A stretch of DNA of 40,380 bases, taken from Bacteroidota bacterium. GTDB taxonomy: Bacteria > Bacteroidota > Ignavibacteria > Tepidaquicellales > Tepidaquicellaceae. Each line of letters begins with the position of its first letter. Position 1 is the first letter of the stretch. Under the pieces are notes generated by a model, which was not told the origin of the DNA, ran no database searches, and worked only from the letters and a program-made list of their open reading frames with translations. The stretch lies in contig JAFDZR010000007.1 of assembly GCA_018266875.1 (NCBI GenBank), positions 1 through 40,380 of the forward strand. Direction: 5' to 3'. Below are positions 9,758 to 17,957 of this stretch, one piece after another. A program made the position numbers and the translations under genes.

Positions 9758-9790
9758 GGGGTTATAAATTATTAATATTGGGGTTTATAA
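9758..9790. repeat. Short direct repeat between the two C25 genes
   Basis: ggggttataa (9758-9767) recurs as ggggtttataa (9780-9790), 22 bp apart. This occupies most of the 39-bp spacer, just upstream of the copy-1 start on the minus strand. It may be a regulatory half-site pair or a remnant of the duplication junction. The evidence is weak. Confidence 0.3.
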
Positions 9791-9794
9791 TTAT

Positions 9795-12700
9795 CTATCT
9801 CAGAATAACCAGCTTCTGAACGCCGGATTCTGTTTTATTATTATCGTTTAAAAAAAGTTTATAAAGATAAGTACCATTGGCAACATAATCGCCGTCATTA
9901 TCCTTGCCATCCCAGAGGATCCTGTTTAATCCTGATTCCGGCTGAACGTTTATCTCTTTTATCATTCTGCCCTGTACTGTATATATCTTGAGCCTTACGC
10001 CTGAAATCAGTTCAGGTGAATTTAATTCATAAATAAACGAAGTTTCATTTCTCATCGGATTGGGATAATTATATATACCTGTAAGTTCAGTTTCATTTGA
10101 AACAATGAGATCCAGCGAAAGTGAATCAGTAATTCCAGCTGAGTTTTTATATCTTAATAAAAGTCTGTTTGGTCCCGGATTCAGATCTGGTTTCAATAAA
10201 ACAGTATTGTTTCCTGTGATATTCTGATTATCATAATCTGCGGGAGTGATCACCTGGTTTAAATTCCCTTTATTGAAATACGGAATATGAATTCCGTTAA
10301 GGTCTACTGAAAGTAAAGATGTATCCTGCAGAACGGAAATTTCCCTTTGACCTGATAATGTGATCCTGATATCCGGATTTTGCCGAACTTTCTCACCGGA
10401 ATTTATTCTCTTACCGTCTGCGGTTATCTCAATTTCGTCTTTTGTATTTCTTGTAAATAGATTCAAAGGAATAAAAGCGCTGTTGTTGAATGTATAAAAT
10501 TCATTCTGACCGTTCTTTGGTTTTATCTCAATCCATGCAACTGAACTGTCTCTTAAACCCGGATTTGTAAAGCTGTTCGCATAGGTTAGCGTACTGTCGG
10601 TCTTTAAGATCTGTGTAACAGTATCACTTGATATTAAGTTTGAATCGGCAATGGATTTTAAATAAAGATTCACAACGGTCCCGAAAATATACCTGTATCC
10701 GCCGTTTGTGTAATCAAAAGAAAAATTAACCGCGCTGGCATTTTTTGAAGAGACTCCCGACTGTATCGAATTCTTGTCCAGAATCAATTCAGAAGCGGCA
10801 GAATAATTTACTTTAATTGAATTCAGTACAGGTGAGACGTTTCCGGTAACTGAATCAATTTCCAGCTTTGCAATTAATTTCAGTTCAGGATACTGATCTG
10901 CATTTATAGTTGCAAGTTCATTAAATTCGTTGGATGTTAAATCCTGTCTGAGAACAGTTTCATTTCCTCCTCTGTCAATTCCAATTATGTCAAATTTAAG
11001 ACTGCTGTTTGGCTGAAGCTGATTGACCCATGAAAAATCATACCATGCGCTTGCAGGTCCGATTACATTTGTAACAGTACCGGAAGTCTTCATGAACCTT
11101 ACATTCATGGTTGTTACGGCTTCTGACCAGTGATCACAGTTTATGCAATTCAGTGCCGGTCTGCAGCACGGATCGAACATTTCAGAAGCCTGTGAAGGAC
11201 CTGCTCCGAGATATCCTATAAAAGCCCATGAGTGAAAATAAGAAAGAAGTCCGATGGAATCGCAGTAAACGCTGCCGAACTGTCTGAGTCTTGTTTTTGC
11301 AGCCGCGCTGAGAGTCTGACCTCCCGGAAAGTATGCGGCATTGAGCAGCATCAGATACTGTGTGGTGTCAAACGTATTTAAAAAATTAACAAGCGAATCC
11401 GATGAAGTGCCGGAATTCATTTTCAGGTTCTTAAATTCCAGTATGGTTCCGTTTATCTTCGCGACTTTGAGAAAATTCAGTCCCGTGTTCTGGCCATTTT
11501 CAATGTAAATATTATTGTTGCCTACGCTGAAATAAGAAGCTTCTTCAGCGTTGCTGCCGTAGGATCTGACAAACAGAACTGCGTCTTCGGACTTCAGCTT
11601 TAATCCGTTATCAAAGTAAGTGTTGTTCATTTCAGAAACATCAAACTGATCTTTCTGCGATTTTGAGATCACTACGGGAAGACTTTCGTTTATAAATCTC
11701 ATTTTCCTGGATTCCAGCAATTCTCCGTCATTGTAAATGAAATTCTGATACTCTGACCAGGCGGAAGTATCCGAGTCTATTATTGACCTTGCTCTCCAGT
11801 AATAGAGAGTGTTATTGTTAAGAACCGGAATGGATGTTTTGAAAATTGTTGTTCCGCCTTTTATGTTGAAATTCGTGAAGGTCTTTTTTACAGGCGAATT
11901 AAAATTCAGAGAAGTATCCATTTCCGCAAGGATCCTTACGTTACTCTGAAAATAGTCAAAATTCGGATTAAGTATCACAAACTCTACGCTGTCTTTGAAC
12001 TGAACTGAATTATCAGCCGGTCTGACAGGAATGAATGAACTTTCTTTCAGAGGAATATCAATCCGGATCACATTGTCATTTTCATTTTCAAGCGGAAACT
12101 GATTATCGGCATCAAGAATCACTTTCATGCTGTATATGCCGAGAGTGTCTATCCTGAAATTATAAGCAATTTCCTTTCTTACTGCAAATGCCGAAACTAC
12201 TGTATCTTTGAATGAATGATTTACATTATTTTTTATCAGCTGAAATCTTATTCTGCAGTTAGCTGCATATATACCTAGATTTATTGGATTTATGGTAAGT
12301 GTAGCCGGTGTGTTCAGGGATAATGCAGTAGGTTCCAGTTTATAATCAGAATTTGTTATCTTGAAATCAGGTGTCTTTGGATATTTTAAAGTAACAGCCG
12401 GATCACCTGTAAGATTATAACAGTTCACTGTATGTCTTATTGAAAATGATAATGAATCCCTGCTCATGCTCTTGCCGGCAAATTTTACAAAATCTCCTAT
12501 AAATCTTGTAGTATCAATTTTTAAAGTCTGCAGCATATAGGATCCGAAATCATTTCCGTTTGTGCTGTAACTCCAGCCTGTCGTACCAACAAATCCAATG
12601 GCTCCTTTATTCGGCAGATAAAGAAATTTTTCCCCGAAAGCTCTGAATTCGGATTTTGCCGATTCCCCTGTAAAGCAGGTCAGACTTACAACCCAGGGAA

Positions 12701-14669
12701 GTAAATTTCCGTTGCTAAGAACATTCGGATCCTCCATCATGACTTCCCAGTTATGACTTCCTGCATGCCCTCTGTAATTCACATATACACTTCCTTCATT
12801 AAAAGCTTTTTTGATTGAGTCGGCATAATTATAAGTAACCATTCCGGATGTGTCATTTCTGTAAATCTTGGTACATTCACCGGATACCGGAGGAGAATTA
12901 ATATAAACGTTACAGTCAAAATTTGATTTCTGCTGATGTGATGCCTGTTCAGCTAATGTGCTTCCGTTGGTAATGAAAGTATATTTTTTATTCCAGTTGT
13001 CATAGGGAAGATTTTCATAAGCAATTATCTTATCAACCATTATCTGTGCCTCCGAAGTGGAATAAGCCGGCAATCTGCCTACAGCAATCTGAGGATAATA
13101 ATAGAATGTTCCGAAATTAAAATTAGCGAAATAACCGTCTGAATTCGGATTGCCGTAAACAGGCACAAGGTTTTTATAATAAACCGAACCGGAAGAATTT
13201 TTCTTCGGATCAAGCGAACCTCTTCCGAATAAACAAATGCTTTTAAGTTTCGGAAGCTGCCAGATCTGATATATGTAGTTTGTAAAATATCTTACAGAAA
13301 GAGGATCTTCAATGCCGTAACCGAATACATCATAAATGTCCTCAACATCCGCTTTGTAAGAACGGAATCCGTTGAAAGAACTCCTGAATGAACGCAGCTG
13401 TTCCGCCTGTGATGTGAATAATGAATTATAGATGATAAGGTAATCCGCTCCGTTCGAAGAAGATACAAAATCCGGAACCTGCTTCTGCTTGATCCTGAAA
13501 GGTTTGTTTCTTACGGAGTCGTTAATAACAAATAATTTACCGTTTCCCTTTGCAGTTAATTTCAGAGTATCTGCATTTGATGATGAACTTATTATGCGCT
13601 GATTATTCCTTACGTCATAAATATATACAGGCAACGAACCGTTGAAACCGTTTACTTTGAATAATTTTGAGGTTGTGTCCGACGGTGTTAAATCTGATGA
13701 TAAAATTTTATTCCCGAAAATAAATTTCCTCGGATAGCTTATCTCGTAATTATCAAGATACATTATTCCGGTAAATCCGGGCTGATGATTGTATGTAATT
13801 GAAACAGTGTTTACGGATGTTCCGCTCAGAAGTGAAGTAGAAAAAGAGACAGTTGTGTCAATTCTGTTCAGATTGTCAGAAAATAATGTACTGATCAGAA
13901 TTCCGTTGATCCTGATTTCAAGTGAATGCTCATTGTTTACTGATGTATTCTGAGTCTGCGGATATGCAAATATTTTAAAGGTTGAATTCTGAGACGAACC
14001 TGTCTGAACCGGCGCGGAAAATGTATCGGTCTGGATCTGAGTATTGTACATCGCTTTCCAGTACCAGCCTTCTCCCAGAAATTTTTCAGTTGACAAAAAT
14101 CTGTAGTCATTTGCTGCAGCGTTTTCACCCTGCGCATAAATTAGATCTTTCTCAAAGTGTATTTTATCAATAAAATAATTATCCGGAAACAATCCGGAAA
14201 CGCTGTAGGATGAATTCTGGAATCTTATTCCTGTTGCTCCGCCCCAGTCCACCCAGTAAACATTTGTGTCAGAATACTGATTATAAAATTCATTTGTGGT
14301 ATATACTACGTTATTATTTGCATCATAAGTATTTACAATGCCTCCGTAGTTTCTTGTTCCGTAAAAATCAAAAAAGTCATTGTCGTTGAATACGCCGTCC
14401 TGCTCACCGGAAAAGAAGATGGGTATCTGAATTCCTTTATTGAAAACCTTTACGGTACGGGGATCAATTCCTGATGTGTTTATACCGGCATTCTGAAAAT
14501 CATTTTTATTAATCCTGCTCATTCCGTCATTAATAACATACATCTTAAGATAAGTCCTGTTAGGAGTGATCCAGTTTGGGTTATTCTGTGTATAGGAAAT
14601 TTCCGCAAAAGAGAAAAAGACCAAAAATAAAAGAAGCAGAGTTGATCTTTTAATAAAAATACTTTTCAA
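9795..14669 (-). CDS. C25 (gingipain-family) peptidase, PorU2-like T9SS protein, copy 2
   Basis: Secreted protein of 1624 residues, colinear with its neighbour throughout. It has a signal peptide (about 1-28), a C25 domain with His635 (YRGHAGSHNW) and Cys665 (LTCFTGES), a CARDB-like domain, an ILEI/FAM3-like domain (about 1030-1152), the same CC..C..C cluster before DHWSEA, and a sorting tail from YNYPNPM (about 1535) with WDGKDNDGDYVANGTYLYKL. Both catalytic residues are intact, so neither copy is an obvious pseudoenzyme. The start is TTG at 14669. An ATG slightly upstream is out of frame and soon hits a stop. With only 39 bp between the genes, the pair probably forms one transcript that ends at the terminator near 4865. 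The gene pair looks like an old tandem duplication, because divergence is spread along the whole length. Confidence 0.88.
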   Translation of the reverse strand: MKSIFIKRSTLLLLFLVFFSFAEISYTQNNPNWITPNRTYLKMYVINDGMSRINKNDFQNAGINTSGIDPRTVKVFNKGIQIPIFFSGEQDGVFNDNDFFDFYGTRNYGGIVNTYDANNNVVYTTNEFYNQYSDTNVYWVDWGGATGIRFQNSSYSVSGLFPDNYFIDKIHFEKDLIYAQGENAAANDYRFLSTEKFLGEGWYWKAMYNTQIQTDTFSAPVQTGSSQNSTFKIFAYPQTQNTSVNNEHSLEIRINGILISTLFSDNLNRIDTTVSFSTSLLSGTSVNTVSITYNHQPGFTGIMYLDNYEISYPRKFIFGNKILSSDLTPSDTTSKLFKVNGFNGSLPVYIYDVRNNQRIISSSSNADTLKLTAKGNGKLFVINDSVRNKPFRIKQKQVPDFVSSSNGADYLIIYNSLFTSQAEQLRSFRSSFNGFRSYKADVEDIYDVFGYGIEDPLSVRYFTNYIYQIWQLPKLKSICLFGRGSLDPKKNSSGSVYYKNLVPVYGNPNSDGYFANFNFGTFYYYPQIAVGRLPAYSTSEAQIMVDKIIAYENLPYDNWNKKYTFITNGSTLAEQASHQQKSNFDCNVYINSPPVSGECTKIYRNDTSGMVTYNYADSIKKAFNEGSVYVNYRGHAGSHNWEVMMEDPNVLSNGNLLPWVVSLTCFTGESAKSEFRAFGEKFLYLPNKGAIGFVGTTGWSYSTNGNDFGSYMLQTLKIDTTRFIGDFVKFAGKSMSRDSLSFSIRHTVNCYNLTGDPAVTLKYPKTPDFKITNSDYKLEPTALSLNTPATLTINPINLGIYAANCRIRFQLIKNNVNHSFKDTVVSAFAVRKEIAYNFRIDTLGIYSMKVILDADNQFPLENENDNVIRIDIPLKESSFIPVRPADNSVQFKDSVEFVILNPNFDYFQSNVRILAEMDTSLNFNSPVKKTFTNFNIKGGTTIFKTSIPVLNNNTLYYWRARSIIDSDTSAWSEYQNFIYNDGELLESRKMRFINESLPVVISKSQKDQFDVSEMNNTYFDNGLKLKSEDAVLFVRSYGSNAEEASYFSVGNNNIYIENGQNTGLNFLKVAKINGTILEFKNLKMNSGTSSDSLVNFLNTFDTTQYLMLLNAAYFPGGQTLSAAAKTRLRQFGSVYCDSIGLLSYFHSWAFIGYLGAGPSQASEMFDPCCRPALNCINCDHWSEAVTTMNVRFMKTSGTVTNVIGPASAWYDFSWVNQLQPNSSLKFDIIGIDRGGNETVLRQDLTSNEFNELATINADQYPELKLIAKLEIDSVTGNVSPVLNSIKVNYSAASELILDKNSIQSGVSSKNASAVNFSFDYTNGGYRYIFGTVVNLYLKSIADSNLISSDTVTQILKTDSTLTYANSFTNPGLRDSSVAWIEIKPKNGQNEFYTFNNSAFIPLNLFTRNTKDEIEITADGKRINSGEKVRQNPDIRITLSGQREISVLQDTSLLSVDLNGIHIPYFNKGNLNQVITPADYDNQNITGNNTVLLKPDLNPGPNRLLLRYKNSAGITDSLSLDLIVSNETELTGIYNYPNPMRNETSFIYELNSPELISGVRLKIYTVQGRMIKEINVQPESGLNRILWDGKDNDGDYVANGTYLYKLFLNDNNKTESGVQKLVILR

Positions 14670-14713
14670 AATAATATTATAATTTTCATTAAATAATAAA
14701 TTTGGGTCAATGG

Positions 14714-15682
14714 CTATGAATGACTAAGGTGTCTGATTTTTCTGAAAACTTTTGAGTTAAGTCTGGAAGGGGATACATAAGTCATTAAATTCATAACGTA
14801 GCTTTTTCGGTTTCTCCAGTTATGGTATTCCCTGAACATCTCATTGATAAAAGGCACTCCTGATTTGTAATCGGATAATGTAGCGCAGGAAGTAAGAATG
14901 TAATAAGTTATTCGGTCAATAATTTCCCTGTCATTCCTGAAATCTGAATTTCTCAGTTGTCTGGAAATATTCAGAATAGATCTTGCTTTATCTTCAATCA
15001 TGCTTTTGGTGTTTTTAACAAGAGATATTTTTTCCTTTGAATCCATATTAACATAAAAAAGTATTTCCGGAACATGAACGATCTTATTGTTGATCTTTGC
15101 AGCTCTTATATCGTATTCGTAATCTTCCCAGATCCTTGACCTTGTCCACGGTCCGATTTTATTTACAATTTCCCTTCTCCAAACGCAGGCTCCCGTAGCC
15201 CATGGTCTGCCGTGAACATCAAAAATTATCGGTATGATCTGATTGTAAGACAGATCATTTTTGTTCCTGAGAAAATTTCCTTTGCTTCTGATCAGCAGTG
15301 TTTTGCTGTAAGCCATTCCGACTTCCGGATTCTGCTCAAGCGAATTGACGAGCTTTTCCAGAAACTGCCTGTGCCAGAAATCATCTGAATCCAGATAAGC
15401 AAAATAATCGCCTTTTGCAATCTGTCTGCCGGCTTCTCTCGAGAGTCCGGGTCCCAGATTTTTTTCATTTCTGATCAGCTTTATATTGAAATCGGGAGAA
15501 ATAAACTCTGTCAGATTTTTAAGATTAAATTTTTCGGCTGAACAGTCATCAACAAGAATTACCTCTATTGGTTTATAAGTCTGATTTATAACAGACTTTA
15601 TGGAAGAGTTAAGCAGTTCGATCCTGTTGTAAAAAGGAATAATAACCGAAACCAACTTACTGGAATTTGTAGTTAAATCCAT
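14714..15682 (-). CDS. Glycosyltransferase family 2
   Basis: Predicted cytoplasmic or membrane-associated GT-A enzyme of 322 residues that transfers a sugar from a nucleotide-sugar donor. Residues 11-110 show the family-2 fold: VSVIIPFYNR, then ILVDDCSAE, then a NLGPGLSREAGRQIAKGDYFAYLDSDD stretch whose D-S-D-D is the metal/donor-binding DXD motif. W-E-D-Y-E in IWEDYEYDIRAAK lies at the acceptor/catalytic-base position. The ATG start is supported by the fold beginning 10 residues later. It is the last gene of the minus-strand glycan cluster. A 223-bp spacer with two hairpins separates it from the next gene upstream, so it may have its own promoter. Donor and acceptor are unknown. Confidence 0.9.
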   Translation of the reverse strand: MDLTTNSSKLVSVIIPFYNRIELLNSSIKSVINQTYKPIEVILVDDCSAEKFNLKNLTEFISPDFNIKLIRNEKNLGPGLSREAGRQIAKGDYFAYLDSDDFWHRQFLEKLVNSLEQNPEVGMAYSKTLLIRSKGNFLRNKNDLSYNQIIPIIFDVHGRPWATGACVWRREIVNKIGPWTRSRIWEDYEYDIRAAKINNKIVHVPEILFYVNMDSKEKISLVKNTKSMIEDKARSILNISRQLRNSDFRNDREIIDRITYYILTSCATLSDYKSGVPFINEMFREYHNWRNRKSYVMNLMTYVSPSRLNSKVFRKIRHLSHS

Positions 15683-15689
15683 ATTATTA

Positions 15690-15716
15690 AGCTTTTTGTT
15701 TATTAAAAAACAAAGC
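15690..15716 (-). promoter_or_regulatory. Hairpin just before a GT2 start codon
   Basis: agctttttgtt and aacaaagct are complementary apart from a 2-nt bulge. They form a hairpin that ends 7 bp before the ATG at 15682 on the minus strand. In RNA it would sit where the ribosome loads. It is AT-rich and may be chance; no known riboswitch fold was recognised. Confidence 0.3.
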
Positions 15717-15779
15717 TGCCCTAAACGGAAATGCTGTTTTTAGCTCTTTAATTTATGAGGTAATTTAGTGATTACAAAA

Positions 15780-15813
15780 TTACTTTAAAATGTATTTTAA
15801 TACTTTAAAGTAA
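15780..15813. promoter_or_regulatory. Perfect 10-bp dyad with inner stem
   Basis: ttactttaaa (15780-15789) and tttaaagtaa (15804-15813) are exact inverted repeats. Inside them gtatt (15792-15796) pairs with aatac (15799-15803). The combined 15-bp stem has one 2-nt bulge and a 2-nt loop. It sits in the 223-bp spacer about 100 bp upstream of the GT2 start at 15682. No T-run follows, so an operator-like site or a structured leader fits better than an intrinsic terminator. Confidence 0.5.
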
Positions 15814-15905
15814 CCAGAAAACACGTCTATTGTTGTAATCCAAATTGTAAAGAAATGCTATAATATATCCTGTATGAAATTATTGGGTTGGATAAAAATA
15901 ATCAT

Positions 15906-16892
15906 TTATTTCTTTAAAAAAAATGTTTCTTTCAGATAATATGTAAGTATGGAATTATACAGCGAAAGATACTCCGGTTTCATTATAACGTTTTTCTTTC
16001 CGAGCCATTTCAGCATTCTTTTAAGCGTTTTGATCACTTCTTTATTCTTTTCGGTCCTGTATCTGAACTGAAATTCCTTTACCGCAGAAAATAAATATTT
16101 AATATCTTCTGCAATGTTGTCTTTGTCTATTCCTTTTGATGCAAATAATTTTCTTATTCTCAGAGCCCTTTCTTCGGAGATCTCTATTCCGAGCTGCCTG
16201 AAATTTTCCCTGACTATTAAAGTGCTTCCTGAATTAAGCTTGTCATAATTTATTATGCTGTTATTTTTGCCGTGCCTCCTGTGCTCAATCAATATGTCTT
16301 TAATGTTATGGACTTTCCCCATGCTGTTGATGAGTGATATAAGACGGAAATCCTCAGCATGATTGAAATTTTCCTCATACTGAATATTATTATCGGTTAG
16401 AATTTTCTTTCTGTACATAATGCTTGGATTGGCAAATGTACATTTAAAAAGAAGGCTGAATTTAAGCTCGTTATCTTTTTCAGGTCTGAGCGGTTTTGAA
16501 ATTATCTTTCCCTTTTCATCTATAATGAAAATATTCGATCCGACAAGAAGATAATCGGAATTCTCTTCCAGAAAATTGTACTGTCGGAAAAGTCTTTCCG
16601 GCATTGAAACATCATCTGCATCCTGAATGGCTATATACCTGCCGGCAGAAATATTCAAAGCTGTGTTAAGTGATGAAACCCGACCGATATTTCTGTCAAG
16701 ATATACCGGTACTATCCTGCTGTCTCTTCCGGCAATTTCTCTGATAATCTCTGTGGTCCCGTCCTGTGATCCGTCGTCAACGATTATATATTCAAAATCA
16801 CGGAAAGTCTGTGTCAGAATGCTTTCAATTGATTCCCTGATAAAATCCTTGCAGTTTAAAACCGTAGTGATAACAGAGATTTCTGCTTTCAT
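15906..16892 (-). CDS. Glycosyltransferase family 2
   Basis: GT-A enzyme of 328 residues. The N-terminal fold is plain: ISVITTVLNCKDFIRESIES, IIVDDGSQDGTTEII, the NIGRVSSLNTALNISAGRYIA stretch, and QDADD as the DXD motif near residue 93. HAEDFRL (about 178-184) matches the E-D acceptor-site motif. The last 100 residues are Lys/Arg-rich and alpha-helical in character, with no clear membrane span. It lies 25 bp downstream of the next GT2 gene on the same strand and is probably co-transcribed with it. The sequence resembles GT2 enzymes of O-antigen and capsule clusters; the sugar is unknown. Confidence 0.9.
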   Translation of the reverse strand: MKAEISVITTVLNCKDFIRESIESILTQTFRDFEYIIVDDGSQDGTTEIIREIAGRDSRIVPVYLDRNIGRVSSLNTALNISAGRYIAIQDADDVSMPERLFRQYNFLEENSDYLLVGSNIFIIDEKGKIISKPLRPEKDNELKFSLLFKCTFANPSIMYRKKILTDNNIQYEENFNHAEDFRLISLINSMGKVHNIKDILIEHRRHGKNNSIINYDKLNSGSTLIVRENFRQLGIEISEERALRIRKLFASKGIDKDNIAEDIKYLFSAVKEFQFRYRTEKNKEVIKTLKRMLKWLGKKNVIMKPEYLSLYNSILTYYLKETFFLKK

Positions 16893-16917
16893 TTTATTTA
16901 AAATTTTACTGTTGCTT

Positions 16918-17931
16918 TTACCGGCTTATCCATTCAGATCTTCCTGTCTCTTTTATAAGTCTGCCGTATTCACTTCTCAGCTTTATCAGCTCCTGTATGC
17001 TGCCGATTGTTTTTTCCATTCTGATTATTTCAGGATCACCGTCGCAGGGTTTTCTGAAATTAAGAATTTTTCTGAATCCGTATGATCTCATTTTTTTCAG
17101 AAGATACAGGGATCTTTTTTTCCAGTCTGTTTCCGGCTGTGAGGTCTTGTTTCCTCTGAAGTTCAATATATAAGCATCAAATATTATTTTCTGTCTGCCG
17201 AAACCGCGGTTGAGTTCGCGCAGATATTCCCATTTCAGTCTCTTTGACGGCAGATAATGTTTCAGCTTTAAATTTTCATCAAACCATATTTTCCAGCCTG
17301 CCAGTCTGAGAGCGAAACATAATTCTGAATCGCCTCCGGAAACGAGCTTGTTTCCTGTCCTATCTGACAGAAGGGATTTAAAACCCTTTCCGTAAAGTTC
17401 CTCAAGAGCCGCTCTTCTTAATATCATTCCGGCTCCCCAGAGCGAATGTAATCCGGAAATGATCTCACCGCTCGATCCGGACTGCCTGCCGACTGAAAAG
17501 CTTTGTTTAAAATCACTGAACCAGTAAGGAAATTCTGAATCCGATACTGCTTCGCTGAATCCTCCAAGCGCTCCGATTTGTTTTTCATTTTCGAGTATCT
17601 CAAACGCATTGATCAGGTAATTATTATCCAGCCGGTTATCGTCATCACAATAAACCAGATATTCATTCTCTGCAATATCAAATCCTTTCTTCCTCGCAAA
17701 GGATAGTCCTGGTTCCGGTTCTGAAACAATTTTATAAGGAAAAGAACATTTAAACTCTTTCAGTAATTTATCTGCTGTCTCAGCTGTATCATCGGTAGAG
17801 GCGTTATCAACAATAATTACCTCACAGCTGAATTTGTCTTCTGATTTAAGCCCGCAGATACACCTTATCGTCTCTTCAAGAAGATCTGAACTGTTAAAAC
17901 AGCATACAATAACCGAAAAGCCTTTATCCAT
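16918..17931 (-). CDS. Glycosyltransferase family 2, paralogue of the giant protein's module 4
   Basis: GT-A enzyme of 337 residues. Motifs are FSVIVCCFNSSDLL, IIVDNASTDDTAE, EPGLSFARKKGF, and YCDDDNRLDNNYL as the DXD segment. The region from WGAGMILRRAALEELYG through SGGDSELCFALRLAGWKIWF and KHYLPSKRLKW is almost word-for-word shared with the fourth GT2 module of the adjacent 1954-residue protein. The two probably arose by duplication within this locus and may add similar residues. It lies 26 bp downstream of the giant gene. Confidence 0.9.
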   Translation of the reverse strand: MDKGFSVIVCCFNSSDLLEETIRCICGLKSEDKFSCEVIIVDNASTDDTAETADKLLKEFKCSFPYKIVSEPEPGLSFARKKGFDIAENEYLVYCDDDNRLDNNYLINAFEILENEKQIGALGGFSEAVSDSEFPYWFSDFKQSFSVGRQSGSSGEIISGLHSLWGAGMILRRAALEELYGKGFKSLLSDRTGNKLVSGGDSELCFALRLAGWKIWFDENLKLKHYLPSKRLKWEYLRELNRGFGRQKIIFDAYILNFRGNKTSQPETDWKKRSLYLLKKMRSYGFRKILNFRKPCDGDPEIIRMEKTIGSIQELIKLRSEYGRLIKETGRSEWISR

Positions 17932-17957
17932 ATGCTTTCATTCCGTCCTTCAAAAAA

